Origin: Oscillospiraceae bacterium
GTDB lineage: Bacteria; Bacillota; Clostridia; Oscillospirales; Ruminococcaceae
Assembly (NCBI GenBank): GCA_900768705.1
Contig: CAAGEB010000116.1
Span: 1-20,828 of the forward strand
Direction of reading: 5' to 3'
Length of the DNA: 20,828 nucleotides
The first letter of the stretch is position 1. Each line of letters begins with the position of its first letter. The position numbers were made by a program, and so were the translations under genes. Positions 8,749 through 16,487 of the stretch are shown here, piece by piece. Below the pieces are notes generated by a model. It saw only the letters and a list, made by a program, of their open reading frames with translations, ran no database searches and had not been told where the DNA came from.

Positions 8749-9156
8749 TTAATAACAATATCTTATTTTTAGATTCATCTGATAAATCCATTCACCGGAC
8801 TTATTGTCCTCGGATGTGTCGCCTGCAGCAATAGCATTGATATATGCAGCATCACTTCCTCCGCCGTCAGCTGCAAGCAGGCATTTAATATTAGCGGAGG
8901 AGATATAGTCCTGTATTTTTGAAAGCTGATGAGCTCCGGCTCTGGAGTCGGAAGACTTGCAGTAAACGGTAAGCTGCATTTCTCGTTCAGCATGAATCCC
9001 ATTAAGAAACTCCGTAATACCACGGTCTCCGCTTACTCTAACCGCACAATCGCCGTCATTTTTCAGGGGAGGCGGACGGATAGTAATGCCTGTGCCTTCC
9101 ATTATGAATTTTGCAACTGTATCCGCTACAGCCTCAACCCTTGTTTTTCTCTCCAT
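8749..9156 (-). CDS. Minor capsid protein 3-like / tail terminator
   Basis: The 135-residue protein resembles the Minor_capsid_3 family, whose members sit just before the tail tube gene and probably act as the tail terminator capping the tube. Family-like features are the N-terminal helix (VEAVADTVAKFI), the PPPLKNDGDCAVRVSGDRG turn, an LTVYCKSSD strand, and an HQLSKIQDYIS helix. It starts 2 bp after the stop of minor capsid protein 2, whose end carries the AGAGG site. No membrane or signal segments are visible. Family assignment is moderately strong; the terminator role is from position. Confidence 0.75.
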   Translation of the reverse strand: MERKTRVEAVADTVAKFIMEGTGITIRPPPLKNDGDCAVRVSGDRGITEFLNGIHAEREMQLTVYCKSSDSRAGAHQLSKIQDYISSANIKCLLAADGGGSDAAYINAIAAGDTSEDNKSGEWIYQMNLKIRYCY

Positions 9157-9158
9157 AG

Positions 9159-9551
9159 TTACCTCTTTCCGGAATATTGTTCCTTGATAAGCTTATCTAC
9201 CATGACATTCCACTGAACAAGCTTCATCTGCTTTGCTTTTTTGCACCAATGAGATTGCGCATTTGCGTTTGGCTGTTTTGTGTATTTCAAGGGCTTTCCG
9301 CTCTTAGAAATGCCCTTATACACATACCCTGAATATTCAGCTTCCCATCGTAAGGTTGCCTTGACGCCTCCGGCATGGTGATTAATATTGCTGCTTTCTA
9401 TGAGATTTCCGCTTCGTTCGGGCGCATATTCATTGCAGTCCTCAAGAATTGTTTCGGTAAGTTTCGGCATTGCTTCCTGCGCCGCCTTATGGATTTTCAT
9501 AGCTATTCCGGCTGCATCAATATTGATTTTCGGCTTAATTACAATCGACAC
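9159..9551 (-). CDS. Minor capsid protein 2-like (neck / head-closure)
   Basis: This 130-residue protein fits the Minor_capsid_2 family: an N-terminal beta strand (MSIVIKPKINID), a helix carrying AAQEAMPKLTETILEDCNEY, then APERSGNLIESS, a WEAEYSGYVYKG segment, and a C-terminal helix with HWCKKAKQMK. The small 'APERSGNL...YA.YV..G' pattern is also typical of HK97 gp10-like neck proteins. The start codon is GTG, chosen because a CGGAGGTGA site lies about 10 nt upstream. It overlaps the end of minor capsid protein 1 by 17 bp. It probably joins the finished capsid to the tail. Confidence 0.78.
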   Translation of the reverse strand: MSIVIKPKINIDAAGIAMKIHKAAQEAMPKLTETILEDCNEYAPERSGNLIESSNINHHAGGVKATLRWEAEYSGYVYKGISKSGKPLKYTKQPNANAQSHWCKKAKQMKLVQWNVMVDKLIKEQYSGKR

Positions 9552-9888
9552 GACTCAATTTCACCTCCGTATGATGATACCGTTCCAGCTCATCACAGCC
9601 GGTTACCTCGACAATTTCGTACAGCTGCCCTCCGAAAATAATATATCCGCCTACTGTAAATGTGCAGTCGGTGGATATTCCGGGCTGATGGATAAGTATT
9701 GCGTCCACGCAGCGCTCCTCATTAATTCCGCTGACAGTTATAGAGGTTCGCGGGTTTACCACTCGCACGTTTCTTATTTCAGCGCCTTCGGTAACGTTTA
9801 TACCACCAAAAGCCCCGGAGTCGGTAGTAACCTCTGCAAGCCTTACGCTGTGGATAAGGCACCGCTTCGGGATTTTTCTAACACGCAT
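9535..9888 (-). CDS. Minor capsid protein 1-like (head-tail joining)
   Basis: The reading frame extends to an ATG at 9939, but the better start is the internal ATG at 9888. It follows an AGAGGTGA site at suitable spacing, gives only an 11-bp overlap with the connector gene, and begins MRVRKIPKRCLIHSVRL as in Minor_capsid_1 relatives. The resulting 117 residues are beta-rich. A late ILIHQPGISTDCTFTVGG segment is followed by YIIFGGQLYEIVEVTGCDE and HHTEVKLSRVDC. The gene order connector, minor capsid 1, 2, 3, tail tube matches A118-like phages, so a head-completion role is likely. Confidence 0.78.
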   Translation of the reverse strand: MRVRKIPKRCLIHSVRLAEVTTDSGAFGGINVTEGAEIRNVRVVNPRTSITVSGINEERCVDAILIHQPGISTDCTFTVGGYIIFGGQLYEIVEVTGCDELERYHHTEVKLSRVDCN

Positions 9889-10270
9889 CAATGTCACCTC
9901 TGTACAAAAGGCCCGTGGTCTGAAGGTACATTTTAGCAATGTGGTTCAGAGTGGACGGGGTTATATCTCTTTCGTTTTCGGAAAGAGAGTAGCTGAAACT
10001 TCCGATAGAAGCGCTCTGGGCGACAGATGACGAAACATCGGCGCCGAAGTTTGCAATAATAAAATCAGCCTGTGCCATTATTGCTTTTACAGCACGGCTT
10101 TGCACATCCTCAGGCAGGCTGTCGAAGCATTCCAGCCTGCCGCAGGTATTATCGTAGATTACGGTTTGAGCAATATCAAGGATATCAGCGATTTGCTCAA
10201 CCGTAAACTGCGAAATATCTGCTGTGTGATTGTGTGCACTGTACTGCTCAGGCGTTACCAGCTGTCTCAT
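9878..10270 (-). CDS. Head-tail connector (adaptor) protein
   Basis: The 130-residue, largely helical protein (FTVEQIADILDIAQTVIYDN; a helix carrying SRAVKAIMAQADFIIANFG; a C-terminal helix ending MYLQTTGLLYRG) has the size, fold pattern and place of SPP1 gp15/HK97 gp6-like adaptors that bind the portal ring. It overlaps the preceding small acidic gene by 23 bp and has a CCGAGGA site before the ATG. The stop TAG lies inside the next gene, so translation of this stretch is probably coupled. Assignment rests on position and general pattern more than on signature residues. Confidence 0.72.
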   Translation of the reverse strand: MRQLVTPEQYSAHNHTADISQFTVEQIADILDIAQTVIYDNTCGRLECFDSLPEDVQSRAVKAIMAQADFIIANFGADVSSSVAQSASIGSFSYSLSENERDITPSTLNHIAKMYLQTTGLLYRGDIDAC

Positions 10271-10511
10271 CGGTGTCCTCGGTTTTCTTCTGCCTTCTTT
10301 TTGCAGGATTTGCTTTTGCAGGCTCTTCGGCGGTATCTTCCGCCGCTGCTTCGTCTGTAATATCAGGGATTACTGCTTCAGCAGGTTCGGAAGCAGCTTC
10401 TTCTGCCGCTGCTTCATCAGTTACATCCGGTATTTCTGTTTCCTTGGTTATTTCGGGAAGTGGCTCAGATACGCAAGCTGTCTGAGCCTCGGTAAATCCT
10501 ATCGTTCTCAT
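10248..10511 (-). CDS. Small acidic Ala/Glu-rich repeat protein, unknown function
   Basis: This 87-residue protein lies between the major capsid and connector genes, with a GCGGAGG site 5-6 nt before the ATG. After a short N-terminus (MRTIGFTEAQTACV) it is low-complexity and acidic. Two adjacent 21-residue units begin IPDVTDEAAAEEAASEPAEA and IPDITDEAAAEDTAEEPAKA, and a basic patch (KRRQKK) and the end TEDTDETAGNA follow. No known domain is visible. Small acidic or SAP/HeH-like proteins are common in this slot of Firmicutes phages, but I see no HeH signature. It is probably disordered and might decorate the capsid or modulate assembly; that is speculation. Confidence 0.65.
   Translation of the reverse strand: MRTIGFTEAQTACVSEPLPEITKETEIPDVTDEAAAEEAASEPAEAVIPDITDEAAAEDTAEEPAKANPAKRRQKKTEDTDETAGNA
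10318..10443 (-). repeat. Tandem 63-bp repeat inside the acidic small gene
   Basis: Two adjacent units of about 63 bp encode the paired 21-residue Ala/Glu-rich segments. Both contain a near-identical GCxGAxGAAGCxGCx core (read on the minus strand). In-frame unit length suggests expansion by slippage or recombination without loss of frame. Confidence 0.65.
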
Positions 10512-10525
10512 GCTGCACCTCCGCT

Positions 10526-11413
10526 TTATTCATTTGATGCCACGACTTCGGCGGCATAATGCAGATATAATCCGGATTTCTTCTGCTCGTAGAAATCGGC
10601 AATTCCGTATGCACGGTAGAAGAACATATATCCGTCCGATGTCTGATTCTTCTCGGGGGATACGACCTTGTTAACGGTATGCTTCTGGAACTGGATAACC
10701 GCCGACTTATCGACCATAAGGAAGTTTATCGGATGTGCGCCTTCTGCGGGTGCATAACCGCCGAGAAGCTCGTCGTCCGTTCTGCCGTCCTTAAGTGTTA
10801 TGCCTGTGTAGAAACGGGACTGAGGTACTTCAATTACCTGCGAGAAGCTCTTCATTACCTCTTTTGACACATTGGTGTTAACGTCCTGGATAGCGCCGTT
10901 AAGACCGGGAGTGATAAAAAGAACGAGGTTATCCATGTCAACCTCGTTATTCTGCATAGCTGTTTTTCCAGCTCTGATTGCCGCCAGCGCCTCCGTTCCG
11001 GTAGTTAAATCTGCAGAAGCTTTTGAAATGCCTTCAATGCCGGCATATTTTGCAAAGCGGTATGCGTCAAGCTCGGGAACGACCTTTGTGCGGACAAACT
11101 CGCTGGCAAGCTTGCCGAAGAAAATTCCTGCGGTTTCCTCATTATCCATAGCGTCAACGGTGAACTTACGACCTCTGTCGTAATCGCACTTTTTAGTCTG
11201 CATAACAATGCTTGCGCTGCCCTGAGCATAGCCGCCGTCACGCTTGTAATCTGCAAGGCCGTCCATATCCAGCATAGGGATAAGGAATTCTCCTGCATTT
11301 GCGCCCATTCTTACAAGCTCGCTGTCGCCGTCAAGAATAGCAGTTTTGGAGCTCTGCTTATAAACGGTGTCAAGCTTGTCGATGTACTTCTTGAATTTAG
11401 TTATTGCGTTCAT
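10526..11413 (-). CDS. Major capsid protein (HK97 fold)
   Basis: The 295-residue protein follows the scaffold gene and is the expected size for an HK97-fold coat of A118-like phages. About residues 36-100 (MGANAGEFLIPMLDMDGLAD, YKRDGGYAQGSASIVMQTKK, then a YDRGRKFTVDAMDNEE turn) look like the extended E-loop region. The helix LASEFVRTKVVPELDAYRFA matches the long spine helix. The C-terminal beta region (LLGGYAPAEGAHPINFLMVD; YMFFYRAYGIADFYEQ) fits the P and A domains. An AAAGGA site precedes the ATG by about 9-10 nt. No N-terminal protease-processed delta domain is evident, consistent with a separate scaffold. Confidence 0.92.
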   Translation of the reverse strand: MNAITKFKKYIDKLDTVYKQSSKTAILDGDSELVRMGANAGEFLIPMLDMDGLADYKRDGGYAQGSASIVMQTKKCDYDRGRKFTVDAMDNEETAGIFFGKLASEFVRTKVVPELDAYRFAKYAGIEGISKASADLTTGTEALAAIRAGKTAMQNNEVDMDNLVLFITPGLNGAIQDVNTNVSKEVMKSFSQVIEVPQSRFYTGITLKDGRTDDELLGGYAPAEGAHPINFLMVDKSAVIQFQKHTVNKVVSPEKNQTSDGYMFFYRAYGIADFYEQKKSGLYLHYAAEVVASNE

Positions 11414-11432
11414 AGATTTTAGTCCTTTCTGA

Positions 11433-11912
11433 TTACTTAATTCCCATGATTCTGTTTACGGTAGCGTCATCGGGGTCCGGGGCGCTGTCATTGGAAATTG
11501 ATACCGACGGCGTCATGCTGGGAAGCTCAGCGCCCTTTAAAAAGGGATATTCCTTCACAACATTGTCTACAGCCTGCTCAAGCGTTACCCCGTCCTTTAC
11601 TCTTGAGCGTGCCAGCACAACTGCGTCAGCGGCATATTCTGCCTTAACGCCAAGCTTCATTGCATAGTTCTCGCCCTTTACGGCAGTAATATCCTCTGCC
11701 GCTGCTGAAGGCTCCGTCTTATTCTCGGGAACGGGCGGCTCTTCCGGCTTAGGTACCGCCGGCGCTGTCGGTTCGGGAGCATCGGGTGTGGACGCAGTCG
11801 CAGTCGCTGCCTGGGTAGGTGTTGTTTCGGCAGGGGCAGGTGTGGGAGCCTGCGCACCCTGAGCTTCTTTTGCTTCGACCTGAGTTAAAGCTTCGTTACT
11901 TGTGTTTTCCAT
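11433..11912 (-). CDS. Capsid scaffolding protein
   Basis: This 159-residue protein precedes the coat gene. Residues 1 to about 72 are very rich in Pro, Ala, Thr and Glu (low complexity, likely disordered). About 73-130 is helical (YAMKLGVKAEYAADAVVLAR; VTLEQAVDNVVKEYPFLKG). The end (DDATVNRIMGIK) is a conserved-looking short helix of the kind that binds coat protein. An AGGAGG site lies 7-8 nt before the ATG. The DNA of the N-terminal part is markedly GC-rich, in sharp contrast to the AT-rich cassette immediately upstream. Role is inferred from position and composition. Confidence 0.82.
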   Translation of the reverse strand: MENTSNEALTQVEAKEAQGAQAPTPAPAETTPTQAATATASTPDAPEPTAPAVPKPEEPPVPENKTEPSAAAEDITAVKGENYAMKLGVKAEYAADAVVLARSRVKDGVTLEQAVDNVVKEYPFLKGAELPSMTPSVSISNDSAPDPDDATVNRIMGIK

Positions 11913-11948
11913 TTGGTTTTCCTCCTGTTTTTTAATTTTGGGTATAAT

Positions 11949-11978
11949 AAAAACACCCTCGTGAACGAGAGTGCTTTT
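11949..11978 (-). terminator. Strong intrinsic terminator after the immunity gene
   Basis: On the minus strand a 13-bp stem (AAAAGCACTCTCG against CGAGGGTGTTTTT, with two G-T wobbles) closes a TTCA loop, and TTTTTATTATA follows. It lies between the putative immunity gene and the scaffold gene, that is, in the middle of the structural operon. It could end a toxin-immunity transcript while forcing the late operon to depend on antitermination or on a separate capsid promoter. Because the stem is flanked by A and T runs it may also work weakly on the plus strand. Confidence 0.8.
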
Positions 11979-11995
11979 AAATCAATACGTGTTGT

Positions 11996-12202
11996 TTATT
12001 CGACAACTTCTATTTTTACTATTTCGGATTCATATAACTCAAATCCTTCCTTTGCTTCAGGATTAGAAAAAATCGCTATGCTGTCTTCTCCATTATCGTT
12101 ATTAGAAGCCGATTCATAAAACCCAACATAACCTTTGTATATTATGCCGTCGTTATCTGTAATAATTACGTTTTTCCCATAATACTGTTCTAAATTGCTC
12201 AT
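11996..12202 (-). CDS. Small beta-rich protein, putative immunity partner of the toxin domain
   Basis: This 68-residue protein (MSNLEQYYGKNVIITDNDGI, then YKGYVGFYE, ending ELYESEIVKIEVVE) is acidic and looks like a small SH3/LSm-like beta barrel: a 'GK.V.I.D.DG..Y.G.V' start and a 'E..YE.EI..IE' end. It begins 8 bp after the stop of the minor capsid-toxin gene, with AAAGGAT at that gene's end as binding site. The DNA is about 33% GC, like the toxin domain and unlike the roughly 50% GC of flanking phage genes. Adjacency, acidity, small size and shared composition suggest an immunity protein, but I recognise no named family. It could also be a small head accessory protein. Confidence 0.7.
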   Translation of the reverse strand: MSNLEQYYGKNVIITDNDGIIYKGYVGFYESASNNDNGEDSIAIFSNPEAKEGFELYESEIVKIEVVE

Positions 12203-12210
12203 AGTAATTA

Positions 12211-13815
12211 TTAATCCTTTCTTTTAGTTGGTACAAGGTGTGTTCCTTTTTTTGAAAAATGAATTGTGGCTCTATTTGTAGGATTAGGGAGTTTTGTATT
12301 CAAATCTACATCAAAGGCAATTCCTTCATCAATATCTATGATTTCCTTTATTTGTCCTTGCTTGTTTATAATAACCGTCCCTGTGCCATGCTTAGAATCA
12401 ATTATTTTTTGAATTTCATCATCAGATATAATAAAATAGCTGTTGGTATCTTTATCTAAAGTACCTATGATGTGGTTTTTTTGCTTACCGCCAAGTTTAA
12501 GCGTTAATTCTCCGCTTGCTATCTTTTCTTCAAGTATAGCACGATTTGTCAAATTGTCAAGCTCTTTCTGCATCAGCTCTGCCTCTTCCTCCTTCAGAGC
12601 CTTTTTGTACGCCGCAGTAACCTTGCCGGATTCGCTTCTGCCAAACCCCAGAACAGAAGTCCTCTCCTTCTGATTTGTAAACCCGTTGGCTTCGCAATAA
12701 TCTTCAAGGCATTTTGTGCGCTCTTTCAGCCGAACCGAGGCTTTTTTGAACATCTCCGGGTCGCCGTTCTTCAGCATAGCGCATTCCCGTTTGGAGGCTC
12801 TTACCCGCCGTTCAAGCTCACGCTGCTTCTGAAGCTTTCTGTATTCTTCATCATTTTCGGCTTGGTCGTAAGGAAAATATGACTGCAAGCTGTAGCCCGG
12901 AAAGAACGGATATGCGTGGTGCTGACAGTTTATTCCGAGAATGCCGTCCGGAGCTCCGTAGCTTGAAGAAGACCAGGGAAAATACTGCACCTTCTTGCCG
13001 TCCAGGTCTTCAACAAAGCCGCTGCCGTTGTTAAGGTCGAATATTTTTCCTTGGTCCTTTGAGCATTTCGGACGAGCGCCCAGATGTGAGGTTACCTCAA
13101 TAAGGCTTGTATCGTAATCCTTCATACGCTCGAAAAGCGCCTTGCTTTCGGTATTCTTGGCGGTAGCTCTGACGCACATATTAACATACGCTTCAGGAGT
13201 CCACTCCCGTCCGCCTTTATCAACAAAAGCGGGAATACCCTTTTCTGCTATTTCCTTAAGGCATTGGCTTACCGCCGCTGTACGGGTTTCAACTTCTGTA
13301 ATATCTTTTCCCGCAGCCTTGCTTATTATGTCGATAAATTCCTGCTTATTGGAAAGCTCCGCTGCCTGCCGTATCGCTTTCCCGGTTATGCCCTTAGCCT
13401 TGTAAAGCATAGTGGTGTTTATTATATTCAGGTCATTTTTTGCCTGTTTTCCGAGCAACTCTATAATGCCGCTCATGGTTTTTTCCATACTTCCGGCAGG
13501 TGCGTCCTTTACAATTCCTGCTATGGTAAGTCTGCGAAAGCCTGTTTCTGCATCCTTAAGCGCCGAAACAGTCGCCCTCTTAACAGTAAGCTCAGCAAGG
13601 CTTTTTTCCTCCGAAACATAGGAAGATATAGTCTCGATGTTCTTCTGATTAAGCTTTCCCAGTTCTGCCAGTTTCCGTATTTTCCAACGTGCGGTATCGG
13701 TTTCCAGCTTGCCGGAAAGCAGATATGCAGCAATATTTTTCAGCAAATCTGTTTCCATACCTGTTATAAGTCCCGAAATCCCGGCGGCAAGCTCCATAGC
13801 CTGTATTTTATTCAT
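12211..13815 (-). CDS. Minor capsid protein (Phage_min_cap2-like) fused to a C-terminal type-50 polymorphic toxin domain
   Basis: Residues 1 to about 340 resemble Phage_min_cap2/A118 gp4 minor head proteins: helical N-terminus, then LIEVTSHLGARPKCSKDQGK and GILGINCQHHAYPFFPGYS. These are internal capsid proteins tied to portal and DNA delivery. About 340-435 is a charged helical linker. About 440-534 matches the polymorphic toxin type 50 (Ntox50, BECR-fold RNase) pattern: NHIIGTLDKD, ISDDEIQKIIDSKHGTG, KEIIDIDEGIAFDVD and the closing TIHFSKKGTHLVPTK, with His448 and the last His, Ser and Lys as likely active-site residues. GC falls to about 31% over the toxin-coding end. The start lies 3 bp after the portal stop and uses a GGAGAG site. 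RNase activity is predicted, not shown. Confidence 0.85.
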   Translation of the reverse strand: MNKIQAMELAAGISGLITGMETDLLKNIAAYLLSGKLETDTARWKIRKLAELGKLNQKNIETISSYVSEEKSLAELTVKRATVSALKDAETGFRRLTIAGIVKDAPAGSMEKTMSGIIELLGKQAKNDLNIINTTMLYKAKGITGKAIRQAAELSNKQEFIDIISKAAGKDITEVETRTAAVSQCLKEIAEKGIPAFVDKGGREWTPEAYVNMCVRATAKNTESKALFERMKDYDTSLIEVTSHLGARPKCSKDQGKIFDLNNGSGFVEDLDGKKVQYFPWSSSSYGAPDGILGINCQHHAYPFFPGYSLQSYFPYDQAENDEEYRKLQKQRELERRVRASKRECAMLKNGDPEMFKKASVRLKERTKCLEDYCEANGFTNQKERTSVLGFGRSESGKVTAAYKKALKEEEAELMQKELDNLTNRAILEEKIASGELTLKLGGKQKNHIIGTLDKDTNSYFIISDDEIQKIIDSKHGTGTVIINKQGQIKEIIDIDEGIAFDVDLNTKLPNPTNRATIHFSKKGTHLVPTKRKD

Positions 13816-13818
13816 CGG

Positions 13819-15240
13819 TTACTCTCCGCCTCCGAATATGCTATCCACCGTTTCGCCGCCCGATGAAGCTTCGGCATTTATTTCCGCAAGCTCCTCGTCT
13901 GCCTTATCATTGCTGTATCCGTTTATGTTAATAAGTGCCTGCTTTTTGGAACGGAGTCCGGCTGAAACGAGGTCAATATTCTGCTTGATTCTCGTATCAT
14001 CATCCGAAACTACGTTATCCTGCCAGCTGACGGTAACAGTAAATTCGGAGTACGGTCTTTGATGTATATAGCAGTAAGCAGCAATAATGCTTTTGCAAAG
14101 CTCAATTATGCACTCGGTAACGATATTCTTCTGATTTTCTACCGTTCTCATGGTGTCACGTTCATTTGCAACAACCTCGGTCGCCGTCTTTAAGCCATCG
14201 GAACGGTTAAATGACAGACTGCCCGGCGAAAGCCCAAGCTGCATACTGAGAATGTCCAGCAGGTTTTTCAGTGCCTCACAATGCTCCTGAACCCGGAGCG
14301 GAATCGTAATATCGTTTATGCCGATTTTATCAATATCGCCAGTAAACGCCTGATAAACCTCGTCGTCAACATCAAAATACCTTTGCTTGTTGCCATCTTC
14401 ATCGTAAGCGGTCTTTATCAGCTCCTCAGGAAGAATAACACGCTTTTTGCCGAGAATGAACTCACGCTGGAGCGAATCGAACACCACATCTATTTCCTCA
14501 AGCGTATCGTAGCAGTTGGCGAAAATAGGAATACCAAGCGGCAGGTCAAAGCATTTATTGTTACCGATTGCAGGCTTAAAATAGGTAAAAAGCGACGTTT
14601 TAATACCGTTAAAATCCGTTTTATCCGGTGTTTCCGGTAATATTTCGCTGATGCTTACTTTGTTTCCCATGCTTTTTTTGCTGTCGCTCTCCCATGCCGA
14701 ATGTTCTAAGGTAAGCCCGTTTTTCGTTGGTATAACGTGCTCATAAATACGGTAATGCTTACCACCCCTTGCCATAGAGCTTCGGAATACTCCGCCTGTA
14801 ATATGTCGGTTATCCCACTTTGTAGGAAAGAATGTATCCGCATTCAGATAATCAATTTTTATTGCTTGACCAATAATATTGACCTTAAGAACGCCGCCGC
14901 CAAGAGCGTATGCCCTGGAGAGCCATTCGGGAAAATGGCTGTTGAATGCGTTTTCGGAAAGAACGGATTTTATAATTTCCTCGTATTCTTCGTTGCCACA
15001 GTCAATATCGCACTGTTCCGAGAACGTAAGCGCAGCCATCTTGTCGCATACAACCTTAGCCATATTCAGCAGCGAACGGTCACGGGATTTCTTTTTTATT
15101 CCCGAGGATTTTACACACTTCCAGTTCGGCTGTCCCTGATATATTTTCTTCGCAGGCTCAATTTCATTACTGTAATAATCCGATATGTCGGATACGACAA
15201 GCTGCGGGAACGCCTGCTTTATTTCGCTGTATATACTCAT
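13819..15240 (-). CDS. Portal protein (SPP1 gp6-like)
   Basis: The 473-residue protein sits directly after the large terminase, which it overlaps by four bases (ATGA), with AAGGAATT upstream of the ATG. It has the SPP1-type portal pattern. An N-terminal part (IYQGQPNWKC, then LLNMAKVVCDKMAALTFSEQ) leads to a WLSRAYALGGGVLKVN strand, a TSLFTYFKPAIGNN segment, and the clip/crown helices (ILSMQLGLSPGSLSFN, then TATEVVANERDTMRTVENQK). It forms the dodecameric DNA entry and exit ring. The C-terminus ends VDSIFGGGE. Length is within the usual 450-510 for this family. The call is firm from both pattern and context. Confidence 0.93.
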   Translation of the reverse strand: MSIYSEIKQAFPQLVVSDISDYYSNEIEPAKKIYQGQPNWKCVKSSGIKKKSRDRSLLNMAKVVCDKMAALTFSEQCDIDCGNEEYEEIIKSVLSENAFNSHFPEWLSRAYALGGGVLKVNIIGQAIKIDYLNADTFFPTKWDNRHITGGVFRSSMARGGKHYRIYEHVIPTKNGLTLEHSAWESDSKKSMGNKVSISEILPETPDKTDFNGIKTSLFTYFKPAIGNNKCFDLPLGIPIFANCYDTLEEIDVVFDSLQREFILGKKRVILPEELIKTAYDEDGNKQRYFDVDDEVYQAFTGDIDKIGINDITIPLRVQEHCEALKNLLDILSMQLGLSPGSLSFNRSDGLKTATEVVANERDTMRTVENQKNIVTECIIELCKSIIAAYCYIHQRPYSEFTVTVSWQDNVVSDDDTRIKQNIDLVSAGLRSKKQALININGYSNDKADEELAEINAEASSGGETVDSIFGGGE

Positions 15241-16487
15241 ATGTAATTCCTTCCTGCTTCGATTATCTGCCGCATATACGGCTCTGTGCTGTATTCCTGT
15301 GCGTCCAGATTATCTATATTAATGCTTCCGTCATCAAGCCGCACATCATCAGTCCCGGGTTTCCACACAGCCGTAGAAAACGCCTCTATGGTATGAGGGC
15401 AGTTTTGCATAATCTTATACCGTCCGGTACCTTGAAGCATCTGATAGAACATTATTCTATCGTTTATAGCTCCTTTTCTGGCATTCCGTATATTTATCGG
15501 TATTTTTCTTTTCTGCACTGCCATTTTTACACCCTGAATAAGCGTTGTTTCAGCACTGTCAAAATAAGCGTCATGGCATTTATAGCGGCGCTGCACCCGG
15601 ATAATAAAATCGCATACGTCCTGAATAAGCTGCTTGGGAGTTATTACCTCCTTACGATAATATTCATCAAGCGTTATTACTTCTTTGAAGCCTTTGGTTA
15701 TTCCGGTGCAGTTGCCTGCATGAGCGGAGCCGTTGCCGCCAAAGTCGAAGCCTATTGTGACTATAGCAAGGTCAGACGGAGCTTTATCAATGATAAACTG
15801 CTTGCTGCTGTTCGCAAAGGACGTATATATGCAGCCCTCTGCGCTAACCCATGCACCCTTTATAAAGCGCTCATAATATACACCCTGATACTCCTTCTTG
15901 ATGCTTGCCACATAATCCTTATCCAGAGTGGTATTATCATCAATCAGGAATTTAACGCAAAGCATATCAGCTGCCTTGTTGTCCATGTATTTGACCTTGA
16001 GCCAGTGTCCAGGCTTGTCAGGATTTGTTGTGCCTATAAATTTAGCTCCCGGCACGGAAAGTCGTGACAGGAGCATTGCAAAAAAGTCCTCCGGGTAAAG
16101 CGTAAGCTCATCGGCGTAAGCGCCGCCCAGGGTTATACCTCGTATTTTGTTTTCGCTGCGGGCGTCGTTTGCGCCCTCAAGCATTATCCTTCGGCCGAAC
16201 AGCTCTCCTTCTTTTGAGGAGAGAGAAAAGGAAAAATTGTTTTCTCCGACAAGCTCCTGAAGGGGGATAAGGCAGTTCCGCTTCAGAGTCTGAAGGGATT
16301 TTCCGGTCATCATATACAGGTGCTTCTCGGGTCGCTGGGAAATCCAAACCGCCCAGAGCACCAGAGAAATCCATGTCTTGCCGGAACGGACAGAGCCTTC
16401 AAGGAGATTAAGCCTATGAAGCTCATTGTGCTTCAGCATTGACATAAGCTTTTCCTGCTTCGGCGTAAATTCAAGTTTATCTGACAT
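15237..16487 (-). CDS. terL: Terminase large subunit
   Basis: The 416-residue packaging motor has an intact ATPase domain: Walker A GSVRSGKT at residues 31-38, Walker B LGGAYADE at 120-127 with the catalytic Glu127, and a coupling motif GTTNPD at 152-157. The RNase H-like nuclease follows, with Asp248 (IGFDFGG) and Asp310 (YFDSAE) as probable metal ligands; GAWVSAEGCIY near 211-221 is the usual domain junction. It starts after a GGAGG site and overlaps the end of the small-terminase-like gene by 11 bp. The family is that of SPP1/A118-type headful or cos terminases; I cannot tell which packaging mode from this window. Confidence 0.95.
   Translation of the reverse strand: MSDKLEFTPKQEKLMSMLKHNELHRLNLLEGSVRSGKTWISLVLWAVWISQRPEKHLYMMTGKSLQTLKRNCLIPLQELVGENNFSFSLSSKEGELFGRRIMLEGANDARSENKIRGITLGGAYADELTLYPEDFFAMLLSRLSVPGAKFIGTTNPDKPGHWLKVKYMDNKAADMLCVKFLIDDNTTLDKDYVASIKKEYQGVYYERFIKGAWVSAEGCIYTSFANSSKQFIIDKAPSDLAIVTIGFDFGGNGSAHAGNCTGITKGFKEVITLDEYYRKEVITPKQLIQDVCDFIIRVQRRYKCHDAYFDSAETTLIQGVKMAVQKRKIPINIRNARKGAINDRIMFYQMLQGTGRYKIMQNCPHTIEAFSTAVWKPGTDDVRLDDGSINIDNLDAQEYSTEPYMRQIIEAGRNYI

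Noticed and set aside
9535..9939. Longer start for minor capsid protein 1
   Set aside because: The ATG at 9,939 has no good binding site and would overlap the connector gene by over 60 bp; the ATG at 9,888 has AGAGGTGA at proper spacing.
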